From Castellaniella sp040276065 (GTDB taxonomy: Bacteria; Pseudomonadota; Gammaproteobacteria; Burkholderiales; Burkholderiaceae_B): DNA of 64,000 nt. Numbering within the stretch: position 1 is the first letter of the stretch; every line of letters starts with the position of its first letter. The stretch covers positions 1-64,000 of the forward strand of contig NZ_JBELOI010000006.1 in assembly GCF_040276065.1 (NCBI RefSeq), written 5' to 3'. The notes below the pieces were generated by a model. The model did no database searches. It was not told the DNA's origin and worked only from the letters and a program-made list of their open reading frames with translations. Positions 53,159 through 61,780 of the stretch are shown here, one piece after another. Made by a program: the position numbers and the translations under genes.

Positions 53159-53920
53159 CTAAACGAGAAAGGCCAGGACCCCGATGCCCAGCAGGGCGAA
53201 TAGGGAAACCCGCCTGAGGAAGGCTTGGCGCTTGCCGGCTTTGCGGTTCAGCAGGGCGCCCAGCAGGGTTGCCGCGATTGCAAAGGGCAGCAGCATGAGG
53301 GTCCAGACGCCCTGTTGCAGGGTCAGGCCGCCGCCGAAGCCCAGCAGGACCAGGGCGGCCGACTGCCCCAGGACGAAGAACACGATGTTGGCCGCGCGCA
53401 TGGCGGCGTGGGCCAGGCCACGGTCCGACAGCATGTACAGCACCACGGGTGGGCCGCCGATGCCGGCGATCGCCGTCATCGTGCCGCTCAGCAGGCCAGC
53501 CAGGATGTCCTGCAGGGGGCCGCGCCGCCCCCGGTAGTGCCAGCCGACCAGCATCAGCAGCGCGAGAATGACGACCATGAGGGAGACGGTCTTGCGCATG
53601 GTGGCGGGATCCACCCAATGCAGCATGGCCAACCCGACCGGCATGCCGAACAGCGAGGGGATGAGCAGGCGCAGCACCAGTCGCCAGTCCACTTGGCGCA
53701 TGGCGTCGGGCAGGATCGGGAAATAGACGATCAGGCTGATGGCGAGCACCAGCACCAGGACGTCCGTGGGAGGCATCAGCAGGCTGAAGATCGGCGCCAT
53801 CAGCAGGCCGGCCCCGAATCCGGAGAAGCCGAGCAGCATGCAGCCGGCGAAGCTTGCCGCGGCCAGGGCGAGAAAGACCGGCCAGGCTGGGAACTGCGTG
53901 ATCAGCCAATCCGGGATCAT
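53159..53920 (-). CDS. TSUP-family permease (TauE/SafE-like)
   Basis: This membrane protein of about 253 residues has eight hydrophobic segments. The two TSUP repeats are AASFAGCMLLGFSGFGAGLL and AGLLSGTMTAIAGIGGPPVV. The family exports sulfite, sulfoacetate or related anions, or imports organic acids. The ATG at 53920 is used here; a GTG nine bases upstream is equally possible. It lies downstream of thyA on the same strand with about 60 bases between. No sulfur-metabolism gene is adjacent. Confidence 0.85.
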   Translation of the reverse strand: MIPDWLITQFPAWPVFLALAAASFAGCMLLGFSGFGAGLLMAPIFSLLMPPTDVLVLVLAISLIVYFPILPDAMRQVDWRLVLRLLIPSLFGMPVGLAMLHWVDPATMRKTVSLMVVILALLMLVGWHYRGRRGPLQDILAGLLSGTMTAIAGIGGPPVVLYMLSDRGLAHAAMRAANIVFFVLGQSAALVLLGFGGGLTLQQGVWTLMLLPFAIAATLLGALLNRKAGKRQAFLRRVSLFALLGIGVLAFLV

Positions 53921-53985
53921 GGCCGGCACCGCTTGCGGGAACCCAGTACCATGCTTTGCGGCTCCTTGCGTGGTGTTGATGAGTC

Positions 53986-54819
53986 CTAGATCGCGACCGG
54001 CGCGATGATCTTCGGGTGGGGATTGTAGCCGCTCAGCGTGAAGTCCTCATACTCGAAGGCGAACAGATCGGCCACCGTCGGATTCAGGTGCATGAGCGGA
54101 AAGGACCGCGGTGTTCGTCCGAGCTGCTCGCGTACTTGCTCGAGGTGGTTCAGATAGATGTGCGCGTCACCCAGTGTATGCACGAACTCGCCGGGCTGCA
54201 GGCCGGTGGCCTGTGCCACCATCAAGGTCAGCAGGGCATAGCAGGCGATGTTGAAAGGCACCCCAAGGAAAAAATCGCCGCTGCGCTGGTAGAGCTGGCA
54301 GGACAGGCGACCATCGGACACATAGAATTGGAACAGGGCATGGCATGGGGGCAGCGCCATGCGGCCGATATCGCCCGGATTCCAGGCGAGCACCATGTGG
54401 CGGCGCGAATCGGGATCGTTGCGCAGGGATTCCAGCAATCGGGCGATCTGATCGATCTCGCGGCCATCGGCGGCCTTCCAGTGCCGCCACTGATGGCCGT
54501 AGATCGGGCCCAGGTCGCCGTCCTCGGGCGCCCATTCGTCCCAGATCGTGACGCCGCGCTCCTGCAGCCAGCGGGCGTTCGTATCCCCCCGCAGGAACCA
54601 CAGCAGTTCATAGATGATGGACTTCAGGTGCAGGCGTTTGGTCGTCAGCAGCGGGAAGTCCCGCTCGAGTGAGAAGCGCATCTGCATGCCGAACAGGGAC
54701 AGCGTGCCGGTGCCCGTGCGGTCGGCCTTGCGCGCGCCCCGGGCCAGGATGTCCGCCAGCCGTTCGAGATACTGACTCTCGGCGGGATTGGGCCGCCCCT
54801 CGTGGCTTTCCGTCGTCAC
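53986..54819 (-). CDS. thyA: Thymidylate synthase
   Basis: This 277-residue enzyme makes dTMP from dUMP using methylenetetrahydrofolate, giving dihydrofolate. The catalytic cysteine lies in RMALPPCHALFQFYV. Arg and Asn ligands are seen in DRTGTGTLSLFGMQMRF, SRRHMVLAWNP and QRSGDFFLGVPFNIACYALL. The start is GTG with GGAGG seven bases upstream. It is 11 bases downstream of an ABC ATPase gene that has no evident link to it. Confidence 0.95.
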   Translation of the reverse strand: MTTESHEGRPNPAESQYLERLADILARGARKADRTGTGTLSLFGMQMRFSLERDFPLLTTKRLHLKSIIYELLWFLRGDTNARWLQERGVTIWDEWAPEDGDLGPIYGHQWRHWKAADGREIDQIARLLESLRNDPDSRRHMVLAWNPGDIGRMALPPCHALFQFYVSDGRLSCQLYQRSGDFFLGVPFNIACYALLTLMVAQATGLQPGEFVHTLGDAHIYLNHLEQVREQLGRTPRSFPLMHLNPTVADLFAFEYEDFTLSGYNPHPKIIAPVAI

Positions 54820-54830
54820 CGCTGGCCTCC

Positions 54831-55691
54831 TTATGCCGCGGGGTTGACCGCATCCTGCACTTCGCTTCTGAGCGCGTGCAGCAGCTCGCCTTGCACCTGG
54901 ATGAAGCGCGGGCTGCTGATGAATTCCTGGGCCCGGGGCTTGGGCTCGTCGATCTCGACCGCGAGCTTCACCCGGCCCGGCCGCCGGCTCATCAACAGCA
55001 CCCGGTCGGATACGAATACGGCTTCGGCCACGTCGTGGGTGATGAAAATGATCGTCGGCTGGTATTGCTGCCAGAGCTCGAGGACCAGTTCCTGCATCAT
55101 CAGGCGGGTCTGCGAGTCTAGCGCGCCAAAGGGCTCGTCCATCAGGAGGACGCCGGGCTCCGAGATCAGCGCGCGGGCGATCTGCACGCGCTGCTGCATC
55201 CCGCCCGACAACTGGTACGGGTAGTGCTTCTCGAATCCCGTCAGGCGCACCGCCTGCAAGAGCTGGCGCGCGCGCTTCATATAGGTGTCCTCGGGCATGC
55301 CTCGGGACTTCACGCCCAGGGTGATGTTATCGAGCACCGTCAGCCACGGGAACAGCGACGCCTGCTGGAACACGATCGAGCGGTCCGGGCCGGGCTTGGA
55401 GACCGGCGAGCCATCCAGCAGCACGGTGCCGCTGGAGGGGCTCTCGAAGCCCGCGATCATGTTCATCGCGGTCGATTTTCCGCAGCCCGTGGGGCCCAGG
55501 ATACTGATGATCTCCGCCGCCTTGATCCGGACGTTCAGTGAATCGACGGCCAGGGTCGATTCGCCGCTGTTGCCTTGCCGGGGATAGGTCTTCGAGACGT
55601 TCTCGAAAACCACCATGTCCTTGCGGAGATCCCCGTCCGCGGGGGTGTTGTGTCCAGATGGGCGAGTCTGCTTCAAGTCGTTCATTTTCAT
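54831..55691 (-). CDS. Orphan ABC ATPase of the nitrate/sulfonate/taurine class
   Basis: This 286-residue ATPase resembles NrtD/SsuB/TauB. It has Walker A GPTGCGKST, Q-loop VFQQASLFPWLTVLDNI, signature LSGGMQQRVQIARAL, Walker B LLMDEPFGALD and switch FITHDVAEAVFVSDR. No permease or binding-protein gene is beside it, so it either serves a transporter encoded elsewhere or is the remnant of a cassette. Starts at 55691 or 55685 are both possible, with GGAG upstream. It diverges from a LysR gene next to the microcompartment locus, so a role in importing that locus's substrate is worth testing. Confidence 0.87.
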   Translation of the reverse strand: MKMNDLKQTRPSGHNTPADGDLRKDMVVFENVSKTYPRQGNSGESTLAVDSLNVRIKAAEIISILGPTGCGKSTAMNMIAGFESPSSGTVLLDGSPVSKPGPDRSIVFQQASLFPWLTVLDNITLGVKSRGMPEDTYMKRARQLLQAVRLTGFEKHYPYQLSGGMQQRVQIARALISEPGVLLMDEPFGALDSQTRLMMQELVLELWQQYQPTIIFITHDVAEAVFVSDRVLLMSRRPGRVKLAVEIDEPKPRAQEFISSPRFIQVQGELLHALRSEVQDAVNPAA

Positions 55692-55811
55692 TTCTCCAGC
55701 CTCCAGTTGAAGTCAATGCTCTTATTCTTGTGATCGGGTGTACTTTGCATTGGATTTATCGGATCATATCGAAAGCCTCCCTGGATCGAACGAGACTCGA
55801 ATACGACGAAC

Positions 55812-56756
55812 ATGACGACTGCGAACCTGCGAAAACTGAGCCATGTGGTGGCTCTTGGAAAATACGGAACATTCGCGCAGGCCGCCGACGCGGTGCACCT
55901 GAGCCAGCCGGCCTTCAGCCGCAGCATCCAGTCGATCGAGGAGGAGTACGACGTCAAGCTCTTCCAGCGCAGCACGCGCAAAATCGTCCCGACACCCTAC
56001 GGCAAGATCGTCATCGCGCGCGCGACCAAGATCCTCCAGGAGGCCCGGGGGCTGCGACGCGACGTCGAGCTGATGAAGGCCCATGAGTACGGCGAGGTGA
56101 TGATCGGCATGGGTCCGGTCCCCGCGGGGATGTTGCTGATCCCCATGGTCTCCAGGATGGTGCGCGAGCATCCAAAGATCCGCACTCATGTCGAGATCAC
56201 CCATTGGCGCAATCTGTTGCGCCTGCTCGACGCCGAGCAGCTCGACCTGTTCATCGCCGATACCCGGGAATTGATGAGCAGCGACAACCTCGAGATCATC
56301 CCGCTGCCGGAATTGCACATCGGCTGTTTCTGCCGCGCCGGCCATCCGATCCTGAAATCCGGCCACAAAGTCCCGGTCGAGAAATTGCACGAATATCCCA
56401 TGGGGGCGTTCCGTTTTCCGGATATCTGGGTCAATGAGGTGATGGAGGGGCTCCGCTTCAAGAGCGATCCTCGCACACTCCTCGGCTTCGAATGTGACAA
56501 TCTGTTGGTGCTCGAACAAGTGGCGCTGTCGACCGACATCATCGTCCTCGGGCCCGCCTCAGCCTTCCGGGCGCGTGGTGGTGAAAACAGGCTGGTTGAA
56601 ATCAAGCTGAACCCCCCGCTCCAGATATACACACATTTCGGCATCGTCGTTCCCAAAGAGCGGATGCGCTCTCCGGCGGCCGAGCGCTTCATCCAGTACG
56701 CGCTCGAGGAAATGCCGCAGTCAACAAAACGCGTCGCCCGGCGGCCCGCTTCATGA
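55812..56756 (+). CDS. LysR-family transcriptional regulator
   Basis: This 314-residue regulator has an N-terminal winged helix (LRKLSHVVALGKYGTFAQAA, LSQPAFSRSIQSIEEEYDVK). A periplasmic-binding-like effector domain begins near residue 92 (GEVMIGMGPVPAGMLLIPMV). The gene lies between an orphan ABC ATPase (divergent) and the MTHFR-PanB operon (convergent; its last six bases overlap the MTHFR gene). It is the only regulator seen near the microcompartment locus and is the best local candidate for controlling it. Confidence 0.9.
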   Translation: MTTANLRKLSHVVALGKYGTFAQAADAVHLSQPAFSRSIQSIEEEYDVKLFQRSTRKIVPTPYGKIVIARATKILQEARGLRRDVELMKAHEYGEVMIGMGPVPAGMLLIPMVSRMVREHPKIRTHVEITHWRNLLRLLDAEQLDLFIADTRELMSSDNLEIIPLPELHIGCFCRAGHPILKSGHKVPVEKLHEYPMGAFRFPDIWVNEVMEGLRFKSDPRTLLGFECDNLLVLEQVALSTDIIVLGPASAFRARGGENRLVEIKLNPPLQIYTHFGIVVPKERMRSPAAERFIQYALEEMPQSTKRVARRPAS

Positions 56757-58307
56757 GCCGGGCTTGGGTTTTTTCCGGGCCCGGGGCTTGATGCGCACGA
56801 CCTTTGGATCGGTGCCCTCGTAGTAGTTGATCCAGGACGAGGTGCCGCGCGTGCCATCGACCGCCGGCACCAGGACCTCTTCCAGTTCCTTGAGGCGGCC
56901 GGTCGCCTTGGCGAGGCGGTACTTCCGGTTGTGGACGCATTCGCGGTCCTTGAACTCGCAAACGTTATCGTCCGTTCCCGAACAGGGGCCGTTGGCCAGG
57001 CCTTTCGGGCAGGTCTCCGGGCACACGTAGTTCAGGTGCTCGATGCGACAGAATCCGCAGGTCTCGCATCCGAGCGCGGCCGATTTCGTCATGTGCTCGA
57101 ACTTCAGCAGCGCGCGTTTGCCGGGCTGCGTCGAGTTGACCGCGCGCATGAGGGGCTTGAGCACCTTGGCGCCGATCGCGTCCGGGTCGAACATGGCCTG
57201 GTGGATCCGCGACATGCGCGTGTACTTGGCCATTTCCTCCCCGGAGGGGCCCACTTGCCCCAGGTCGGGCAGGGCATCCAGGCTGCCAGGGGCGGGGCGC
57301 TCGCCGTTGAACATGTACAGGCCGCCCGGGGGGTTGAAGACCACCTGCCCGCCATCGGGCAGGCGGTTGATCTCGGCCCAGGCCTGGTCCCAGGCGTCGC
57401 GGCTGGTGATGGTCTGTTCCAGTTCCTCGACCAGGTCAATCATCTCGGACAGGGATTCGTAGGTCTCCACCCCGCTCAATTGCACCCCGGCGTAGCCCAT
57501 GAGCTTGACGCCCACGACCTGCATGGCCAGGCGCCGATGGTAGAAGCCGCGGGCCTTTTCCTTGCCCCCGCCGTATTCTTCCGTGATCAACGCAAACAGG
57601 CTGTCGGACATATACACCCCGGGCAGCCGGCCCGAATGGATGCCGCGCGCCCAGCCAATGGAGGGCAGCAGGAGGTTGGCGACAATCGGGACATCGAAGC
57701 CGCGCGCGTCCCGATACCAGATCAGCTCCTCGAACTTGCGCATGTCCCAACTGCAGTTGGTGATGAGGTAGTCGGTGCCCGCGCCGATCTTCTTGACCAT
57801 CTTCAGGTACTGGTTCGCGAGTTCCTCCTCGCGGTACTTGAACGGTGACATGGCCGTGGCGACGGTGCAGTCGGGGTCCATGCCCTTGGCATCCCGGACC
57901 GCCACCACCGACTCGTGGTAGCGGGTGCGCCCCGGGCGGGTGGGCTCCATGACTCGGTCGCCGGTCACCAGCAGCAGGTTGCACAGCCCCGCCTCCAGGG
58001 CGCTGCGGATCACGCCGACCGCTTCAGCGGGCAGCCGATCCTTGCCCGCCAAGTGCAGCAGCGGTACCAAGCCGCTGGCCTCGGCCGCGATCTTGCCGCA
58101 TTCCACGGTGCTGAAGCATGCCGTGGACTTGACCCGGTCGCCGATATTGACCCCGCGCATGCGCGAATCGCGCCCGACCAGCTCGGCGTTGCGCGCCAGC
58201 TCGTCCAGCGCCTTGACGCCATCGCTGAGCAGGGCCGGCACGTGCTCCAGGGTGTAGAGGAACCGACCATCGCGCAGCCCCTCTCGTATCGCGTTTCTGT
58301 AAGCCAT
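56751..58307 (-). CDS. Methylenetetrahydrofolate reductase fused to a cysteine-rich MetV-type C-terminal domain
   Basis: Residues 1-330 of this 518-residue protein are an MTHFR barrel: LEHVP (E21 aligned with catalytic Glu28 of E. coli MetF), VPLLHLAGKDRLP, NLLLVTGD and YLITNCSWDM. Residues about 400-470 carry eight cysteines (414, 417, 420, 429, 433, 442, 450, 457) in CETCGFCRIEHL...CPETCPKGLANGPCSG, the MetV/MTHFR_C pattern that can hold an iron-sulfur centre. The C-terminus is very basic (KPRARKKPKPGS-like). MetVF pairs are known from acetogens and some methyl-group catabolic pathways. It is the last gene after two PanB-like genes (12-base gap), so it is tied to the microcompartment locus. 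Confidence 0.85.
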   Translation of the reverse strand: MAYRNAIREGLRDGRFLYTLEHVPALLSDGVKALDELARNAELVGRDSRMRGVNIGDRVKSTACFSTVECGKIAAEASGLVPLLHLAGKDRLPAEAVGVIRSALEAGLCNLLLVTGDRVMEPTRPGRTRYHESVVAVRDAKGMDPDCTVATAMSPFKYREEELANQYLKMVKKIGAGTDYLITNCSWDMRKFEELIWYRDARGFDVPIVANLLLPSIGWARGIHSGRLPGVYMSDSLFALITEEYGGGKEKARGFYHRRLAMQVVGVKLMGYAGVQLSGVETYESLSEMIDLVEELEQTITSRDAWDQAWAEINRLPDGGQVVFNPPGGLYMFNGERPAPGSLDALPDLGQVGPSGEEMAKYTRMSRIHQAMFDPDAIGAKVLKPLMRAVNSTQPGKRALLKFEHMTKSAALGCETCGFCRIEHLNYVCPETCPKGLANGPCSGTDDNVCEFKDRECVHNRKYRLAKATGRLKELEEVLVPAVDGTRGTSSWINYYEGTDPKVVRIKPRARKKPKPGS

Positions 58308-58319
58308 GTCTGTGCGCCT

Positions 58320-59210
58320 TCAACGGTCCGGATGCCGGGGGGGCGTCGCGGCGCCCTCGCAAAGGGCGAGGAAGCGCTGGTGCTCCTCGGAGGTCATGTG
58401 CTGCGTGGTCTCCGCCAGTGGATAGCGGCCCGTCAGGACATGCTCTTTGTAGGTCCGCAGGCCCTGCGCGATGACGGCCGAGATGTTCACGAACACCTTG
58501 GCCTGCTTGGGACGCGGGAACGCGCTGTAGCCGACGGCGTCGCCCGTGCCGATGTACATGCCATCGGGCGAGGGTCCCGAACTCACGCTGACGATCGGAA
58601 CCGGCAGGGTCCGCGCCAGGTACTGCGTGATCTCGAACGGCACGTACTCCAGGATGATCGCAAAGGCCCCGGCCTCGACGAACGCCCGCGTGCTGTCCAC
58701 GATCGTCGCCGCCTCCACCGCGTCGCGGCCCTTGAAGCCGTAGCCGCTTTGCTCGAGCTTGCGCGAGGCTTGCATGCCCATGTGCCCGACGACGGGGATG
58801 CCGGCGCGCACGATTTCCGCCACGTGCCGCGCGGTATGACGGTTGCCCTCGCACTTGACCGCGTCGGCGCCGCCCTCGCTGATCAGGCGGGCGGCATTGC
58901 GGATCGACTCCTGGATCGAGAGGTTGTAGCTCATGTACGGCATGTGCGCCACTTTCATGCCGTACTTCACGACCCGGTTGACCGCCTGGCTGAGGACGAG
59001 TTGCTCCTCGAAGCGAACGGTCAGCGGCGTGGGGTGCCCCAGCAGGGACATGGGGCCCGCGTTGCCGTTGATCATCAGGTCGAATCCGACTTCGTCGGCG
59101 ATGGCGGCCATGGGCGCATCATAGGCGGCGATGCAGACCAGGGGCTCGCCGCGCTGCTTTTTGGCGAGCACGGACTTCACGGTGACTTTCTTGCGTATGG
59201 CTTCAGTCAT
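58320..59210 (-). CDS. PanB-like aldolase-fold protein, divergent active site (copy 1)
   Basis: This 296-residue protein has the ketopantoate hydroxymethyltransferase fold but altered residues. E. coli PanB metal ligands Asp45 and Asp84 are Asn50 (NGNAGPMSLLGH) and His89 (VAHMPYMSY) here. Glu121 (KCEG) and the catalytic Glu188 (LEYV) are kept. The same changes occur in copy 2, so they are selected features and not decay. It probably acts on a substrate other than 2-oxoisovalerate, possibly as a C-C lyase or hydroxymethyl transferase. It lies between copy 2 and the MTHFR gene in one leftward operon. Confidence 0.82.
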   Translation of the reverse strand: MTEAIRKKVTVKSVLAKKQRGEPLVCIAAYDAPMAAIADEVGFDLMINGNAGPMSLLGHPTPLTVRFEEQLVLSQAVNRVVKYGMKVAHMPYMSYNLSIQESIRNAARLISEGGADAVKCEGNRHTARHVAEIVRAGIPVVGHMGMQASRKLEQSGYGFKGRDAVEAATIVDSTRAFVEAGAFAIILEYVPFEITQYLARTLPVPIVSVSSGPSPDGMYIGTGDAVGYSAFPRPKQAKVFVNISAVIAQGLRTYKEHVLTGRYPLAETTQHMTSEEHQRFLALCEGAATPPRHPDR

Positions 59211-59234
59211 TGCATGACCTCCCGTTGACAGGCC

Positions 59235-60092
59235 CTATTTCACCAAGTCGAGGAATTTTTCGTGCTCTTGCGCAGTCATGTTCTGCGTGAACTCGATGTT
59301 CGGATAGCGACCGTCGAGCACTTGCGTCTTGTATTCCCGCAGGCCCTGTTGGATGAGGGGGCGCACGTCCACGAAAGAGCCTTCGTGCTTGGGGCGCGGG
59401 AACGCGCTGTAGCCCACCGCGTCGCCGCTGATCAGGTAGATGCCGTCGGGCGAGGCGCCGCCGCCCACGCTGATGACGGGCACCGGCAGGGTCTTGGCAA
59501 GGTACTGCGTGATCTCGACCGGCACGTATTCGATGATCATGGCAAAGATGCCGGCGTCCACGAACGCACGCGCGTCTTCGACGATCTTGAACGCATCCTC
59601 GGCCGAACGGCCCTTGAAACCATAGCCGCTTTGCTCGAGTTTGCGCGAGGCCTGCATGCCCATGTGACCCATGACCGGGATGCCGGCGCGCACGATTTCG
59701 GCGACGTTCTTGGCGGTGTGCTGATTGCCTTCGCACTTGACGGCGTCCGCGCCGCCCTCGCTGATGAAGCGCGCCGCGTTGCGCACGGCTTCCTCGGCCG
59801 AAATGTTGTAGGTCATATAGGGCATGTGGCCCACGGTCATGGCGTACTTCGTCATCCGGCTCACCGCCTGGGTCAGGATGAGTTGTTCCTCGAAGCGCAC
59901 GGTCAGCGGCGTGGGATGCCCCAACAAGGACATGGGACCCGCATTGCCGTTGATCAGCAGGTCGAATCCGATCTCGTCGGCGATGGCGGCCATGGGGGCG
60001 TCGTAGACCCCGAGGCTGACGATCATCTCGCCTTTTTCCTTCTTGTTCAACAGTTGCTTGATAGTGGTTTTCTTACGCTTTTCGGTGCTCAT
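59235..60092 (-). CDS. PanB-like aldolase-fold protein, divergent active site (copy 2)
   Basis: This 285-residue paralogue of copy 1 shares long blocks such as GFDLLINGNAGPMSLLGHPT and GHMGMQASRKLEQSGYGFKG. Metal-ligand positions are Asn50 and His89, with Glu121 and Glu188 retained. The start at 60092 (MSTEKRKKTTIKQLL) has AGGAA five bases upstream and is preferred to a longer in-frame form reading through the control region. It is the first gene of the leftward operon and faces the microcompartment operon. Copies 1 and 2 probably arose by tandem duplication and may form a mixed oligomer. Confidence 0.82.
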   Translation of the reverse strand: MSTEKRKKTTIKQLLNKKEKGEMIVSLGVYDAPMAAIADEIGFDLLINGNAGPMSLLGHPTPLTVRFEEQLILTQAVSRMTKYAMTVGHMPYMTYNISAEEAVRNAARFISEGGADAVKCEGNQHTAKNVAEIVRAGIPVMGHMGMQASRKLEQSGYGFKGRSAEDAFKIVEDARAFVDAGIFAMIIEYVPVEITQYLAKTLPVPVISVGGGASPDGIYLISGDAVGYSAFPRPKHEGSFVDVRPLIQQGLREYKTQVLDGRYPNIEFTQNMTAQEHEKFLDLVK

Positions 60093-60485
60093 TTCCTGTG
60101 TCTCCAGTAGCGCGGTGATGTCGATGAGGCTGCTGCGCGGCATGCCCAGCGCCATGTCCCGTGGATGCGCGATCATGGAATCTCCGTGATTGCGCGGCCA
60201 TGAAATCGGGTGGTGGGGCATGGCACGAAGGCAGACTAGCATCGCGATCGCCATACATCCAATGCATTATTTTTTCGATTTTGATGCAGTCAACGCATTT
60301 CTATTCCGGCCTCTCGGGGCGCCCCAGCGGGAAACGTCCGGCGGGTTGGTAAATTGCAGTTAACGCATTGAATTGTTGAAAACAATGCATTGGATGTATA
60401 GAAACCCCGATGATAATCTGGCCCCATCGCAAGTTTCAGAATCACTTCGAAAGGCCCCAGCGCCGTAGAACAGGACCTATCCGGT
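60093..60485. promoter_or_regulatory. Divergent control region of the PanB-MTHFR and microcompartment operons
   Basis: These 393 bases include an AT-rich part with paired repeats. TACATCCAATGCATT at 60254-60268 is repeated in inverted form at 60384-60398 (15 of 15). GCAGTCAACGCATT at 60286-60299 is repeated directly as GCAGTTAACGCATT at 60356-60369 (13 of 14). All four copies end or begin with a (A/C)(A/G)CATT-type element around AATGCATT or AACGCATT. The layout is what a regulator bound near both divergent promoters would need. AGGA at about 60470 may serve the rightward gene. Confidence 0.65.
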
Positions 60486-61409
60486 ATGAGCCAGAATCCA
60501 GTCGCCCGACGCAAGCGCGTGACCCCGAATGCCATACGAGGCCGCAAGAACGGCGCGGATCCCATTACGCTGGTGTCGGCATATGACTATCCGTTCGCCC
60601 GCTGCGCGGACGAGGCCGGCATCGACATCATTTTTGTGAGCGATGCACTTGCCAGCGTCGGGCTGGGGCGCAACGACACCCTGTCGGTCACGATCGACGA
60701 GATGATCCACCACACCAAGGCGGTCAAGGCGGGTTCGGGCAACAGCCTCGTGCTCGCGACCTTGCCCTATCTGTCCTATCCGAACCCTCGCGAGGCGATT
60801 GCCTCGGCCAGTCGGCTGGTCAAGGAGGGCGGCGCCAACGCCATCGAGATCGAGGGCTGCGCCGATTTGGCGCCCACCATCAATGCCCTGGTCGACAGCG
60901 GCATCGCGGTGGTGGCGCACGTGGGCCTGACCAAGAAGGTCGCCGCGCGCACCGGCAGCTATCGCACGATGGGCATGGATGCCCAGTCGGCGCTGGAGAC
61001 GGTCGAGGATGCGATGGCGCTCGCCGATGCCGGCGCCTTCGCCGTCATCCTGGAGTGCATCCCCGATCGCCTCGCCCAGCTCATCACGCAATTGCTGGGC
61101 GTGCCGACGATCGGCATCGGCGCAGGTCCCTATTGCGATGGCCAGGGGCTGGTCAGCCAGGACATGCTGGGTTTGTTTGACAAGTTCGTTCCCAAATTCG
61201 TGCAGCAGTTCGCCCATCTGGGCCATGCGGCGATCGAGGGTTATGCCCGCTTTCGAGACAGCGTCGGCCAGCGCCAGTTCCCCGCCCCGCAGCATACGGT
61301 GCAGGCGGACGACCGGGTGCTTGCCGACATGTTGCAGTACCTGCGCTCCCTCGATGGGAACGCATCTTTCAGCCATGCGCAGCCGGGCGGTTTCACGGCC
61401 GCGGCGTAG
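60486..61409 (+). CDS. PanB-like aldolase-fold protein at the head of the microcompartment operon (copy 3)
   Basis: This 307-residue protein is only distantly like copies 1 and 2. It keeps Asp53 (VSDALA) at the PanB Asp45 position, but Asp84 is Thr92 (LATLPYLSY). Glu123 (EIEG) and the catalytic Glu190 (LECI) are kept, as is GVPTIGIGAGPYCDGQGLV. It is 57 bases upstream of the first shell gene on the same strand, so it is a candidate signature enzyme of the compartment. No classical shell-targeting helix is obvious at its ends, although a weakly amphipathic N-terminus (ARRKRVTPNAIRGRK) precedes the barrel. Confidence 0.83.
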   Translation: MSQNPVARRKRVTPNAIRGRKNGADPITLVSAYDYPFARCADEAGIDIIFVSDALASVGLGRNDTLSVTIDEMIHHTKAVKAGSGNSLVLATLPYLSYPNPREAIASASRLVKEGGANAIEIEGCADLAPTINALVDSGIAVVAHVGLTKKVAARTGSYRTMGMDAQSALETVEDAMALADAGAFAVILECIPDRLAQLITQLLGVPTIGIGAGPYCDGQGLVSQDMLGLFDKFVPKFVQQFAHLGHAAIEGYARFRDSVGQRQFPAPQHTVQADDRVLADMLQYLRSLDGNASFSHAQPGGFTAAA

Positions 61410-61466
61410 GCGGCGATTCTAGTGTCGTACCCCTTTACTTAAATCATCACTTTCGAGGTGGAAAAA

Positions 61467-61775
61467 ATGGCAAATGACGGTCACATCGCTCTGGGACTGG
61501 TAGAGACGCGCGGCCTGGTGGGCGCAATCGAGGCGGCTGACGCCATGGTGAAGGCGGCCAACGTGTCGCTGTTGGGCAAGGAGATGATCGGCGGCGGCTT
61601 CGTCACCGTGATGGTCCGTGGCGACGTCGGCGCGGTCAAGGCGGCCACCGACGCCGGCGCGGCGGCGGCCAAGCGGGTCGGCGACCTGGTCTCGGTCCAC
61701 GTCATCCCGCGCCCGCACGGCGATCTGTCCTCGGTCCTGCCGGCGCGCGCCACCGCGTCCTCTCAAGCCAAGTGA
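61467..61775 (+). CDS. BMC-H hexameric shell protein
   Basis: This 102-residue protein has one bacterial microcompartment domain: IALGLVETRGLVGAIEAADA, AANVSLLGKEMIGGGFVTVM, RGDVGAVKAATDAGAAAAKR, VSVHVIPRPHGDL. It is like PduA/EutM/CcmK and forms the hexagonal facets of the shell. The pore-loop sequence after the KEMIGGG strand fits the common metabolosome type. GAGGTGG lies six bases before the ATG. Confidence 0.95.
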   Translation: MANDGHIALGLVETRGLVGAIEAADAMVKAANVSLLGKEMIGGGFVTVMVRGDVGAVKAATDAGAAAAKRVGDLVSVHVIPRPHGDLSSVLPARATASSQAK

Positions 61776-61780
61776 CGGCC

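Noticed and set aside
58320..61409. The PanB-like genes as the pantothenate pathway.
   Set aside because: There are three copies with altered metal ligands, no panC, panD or panE nearby, and clear association with shell genes.
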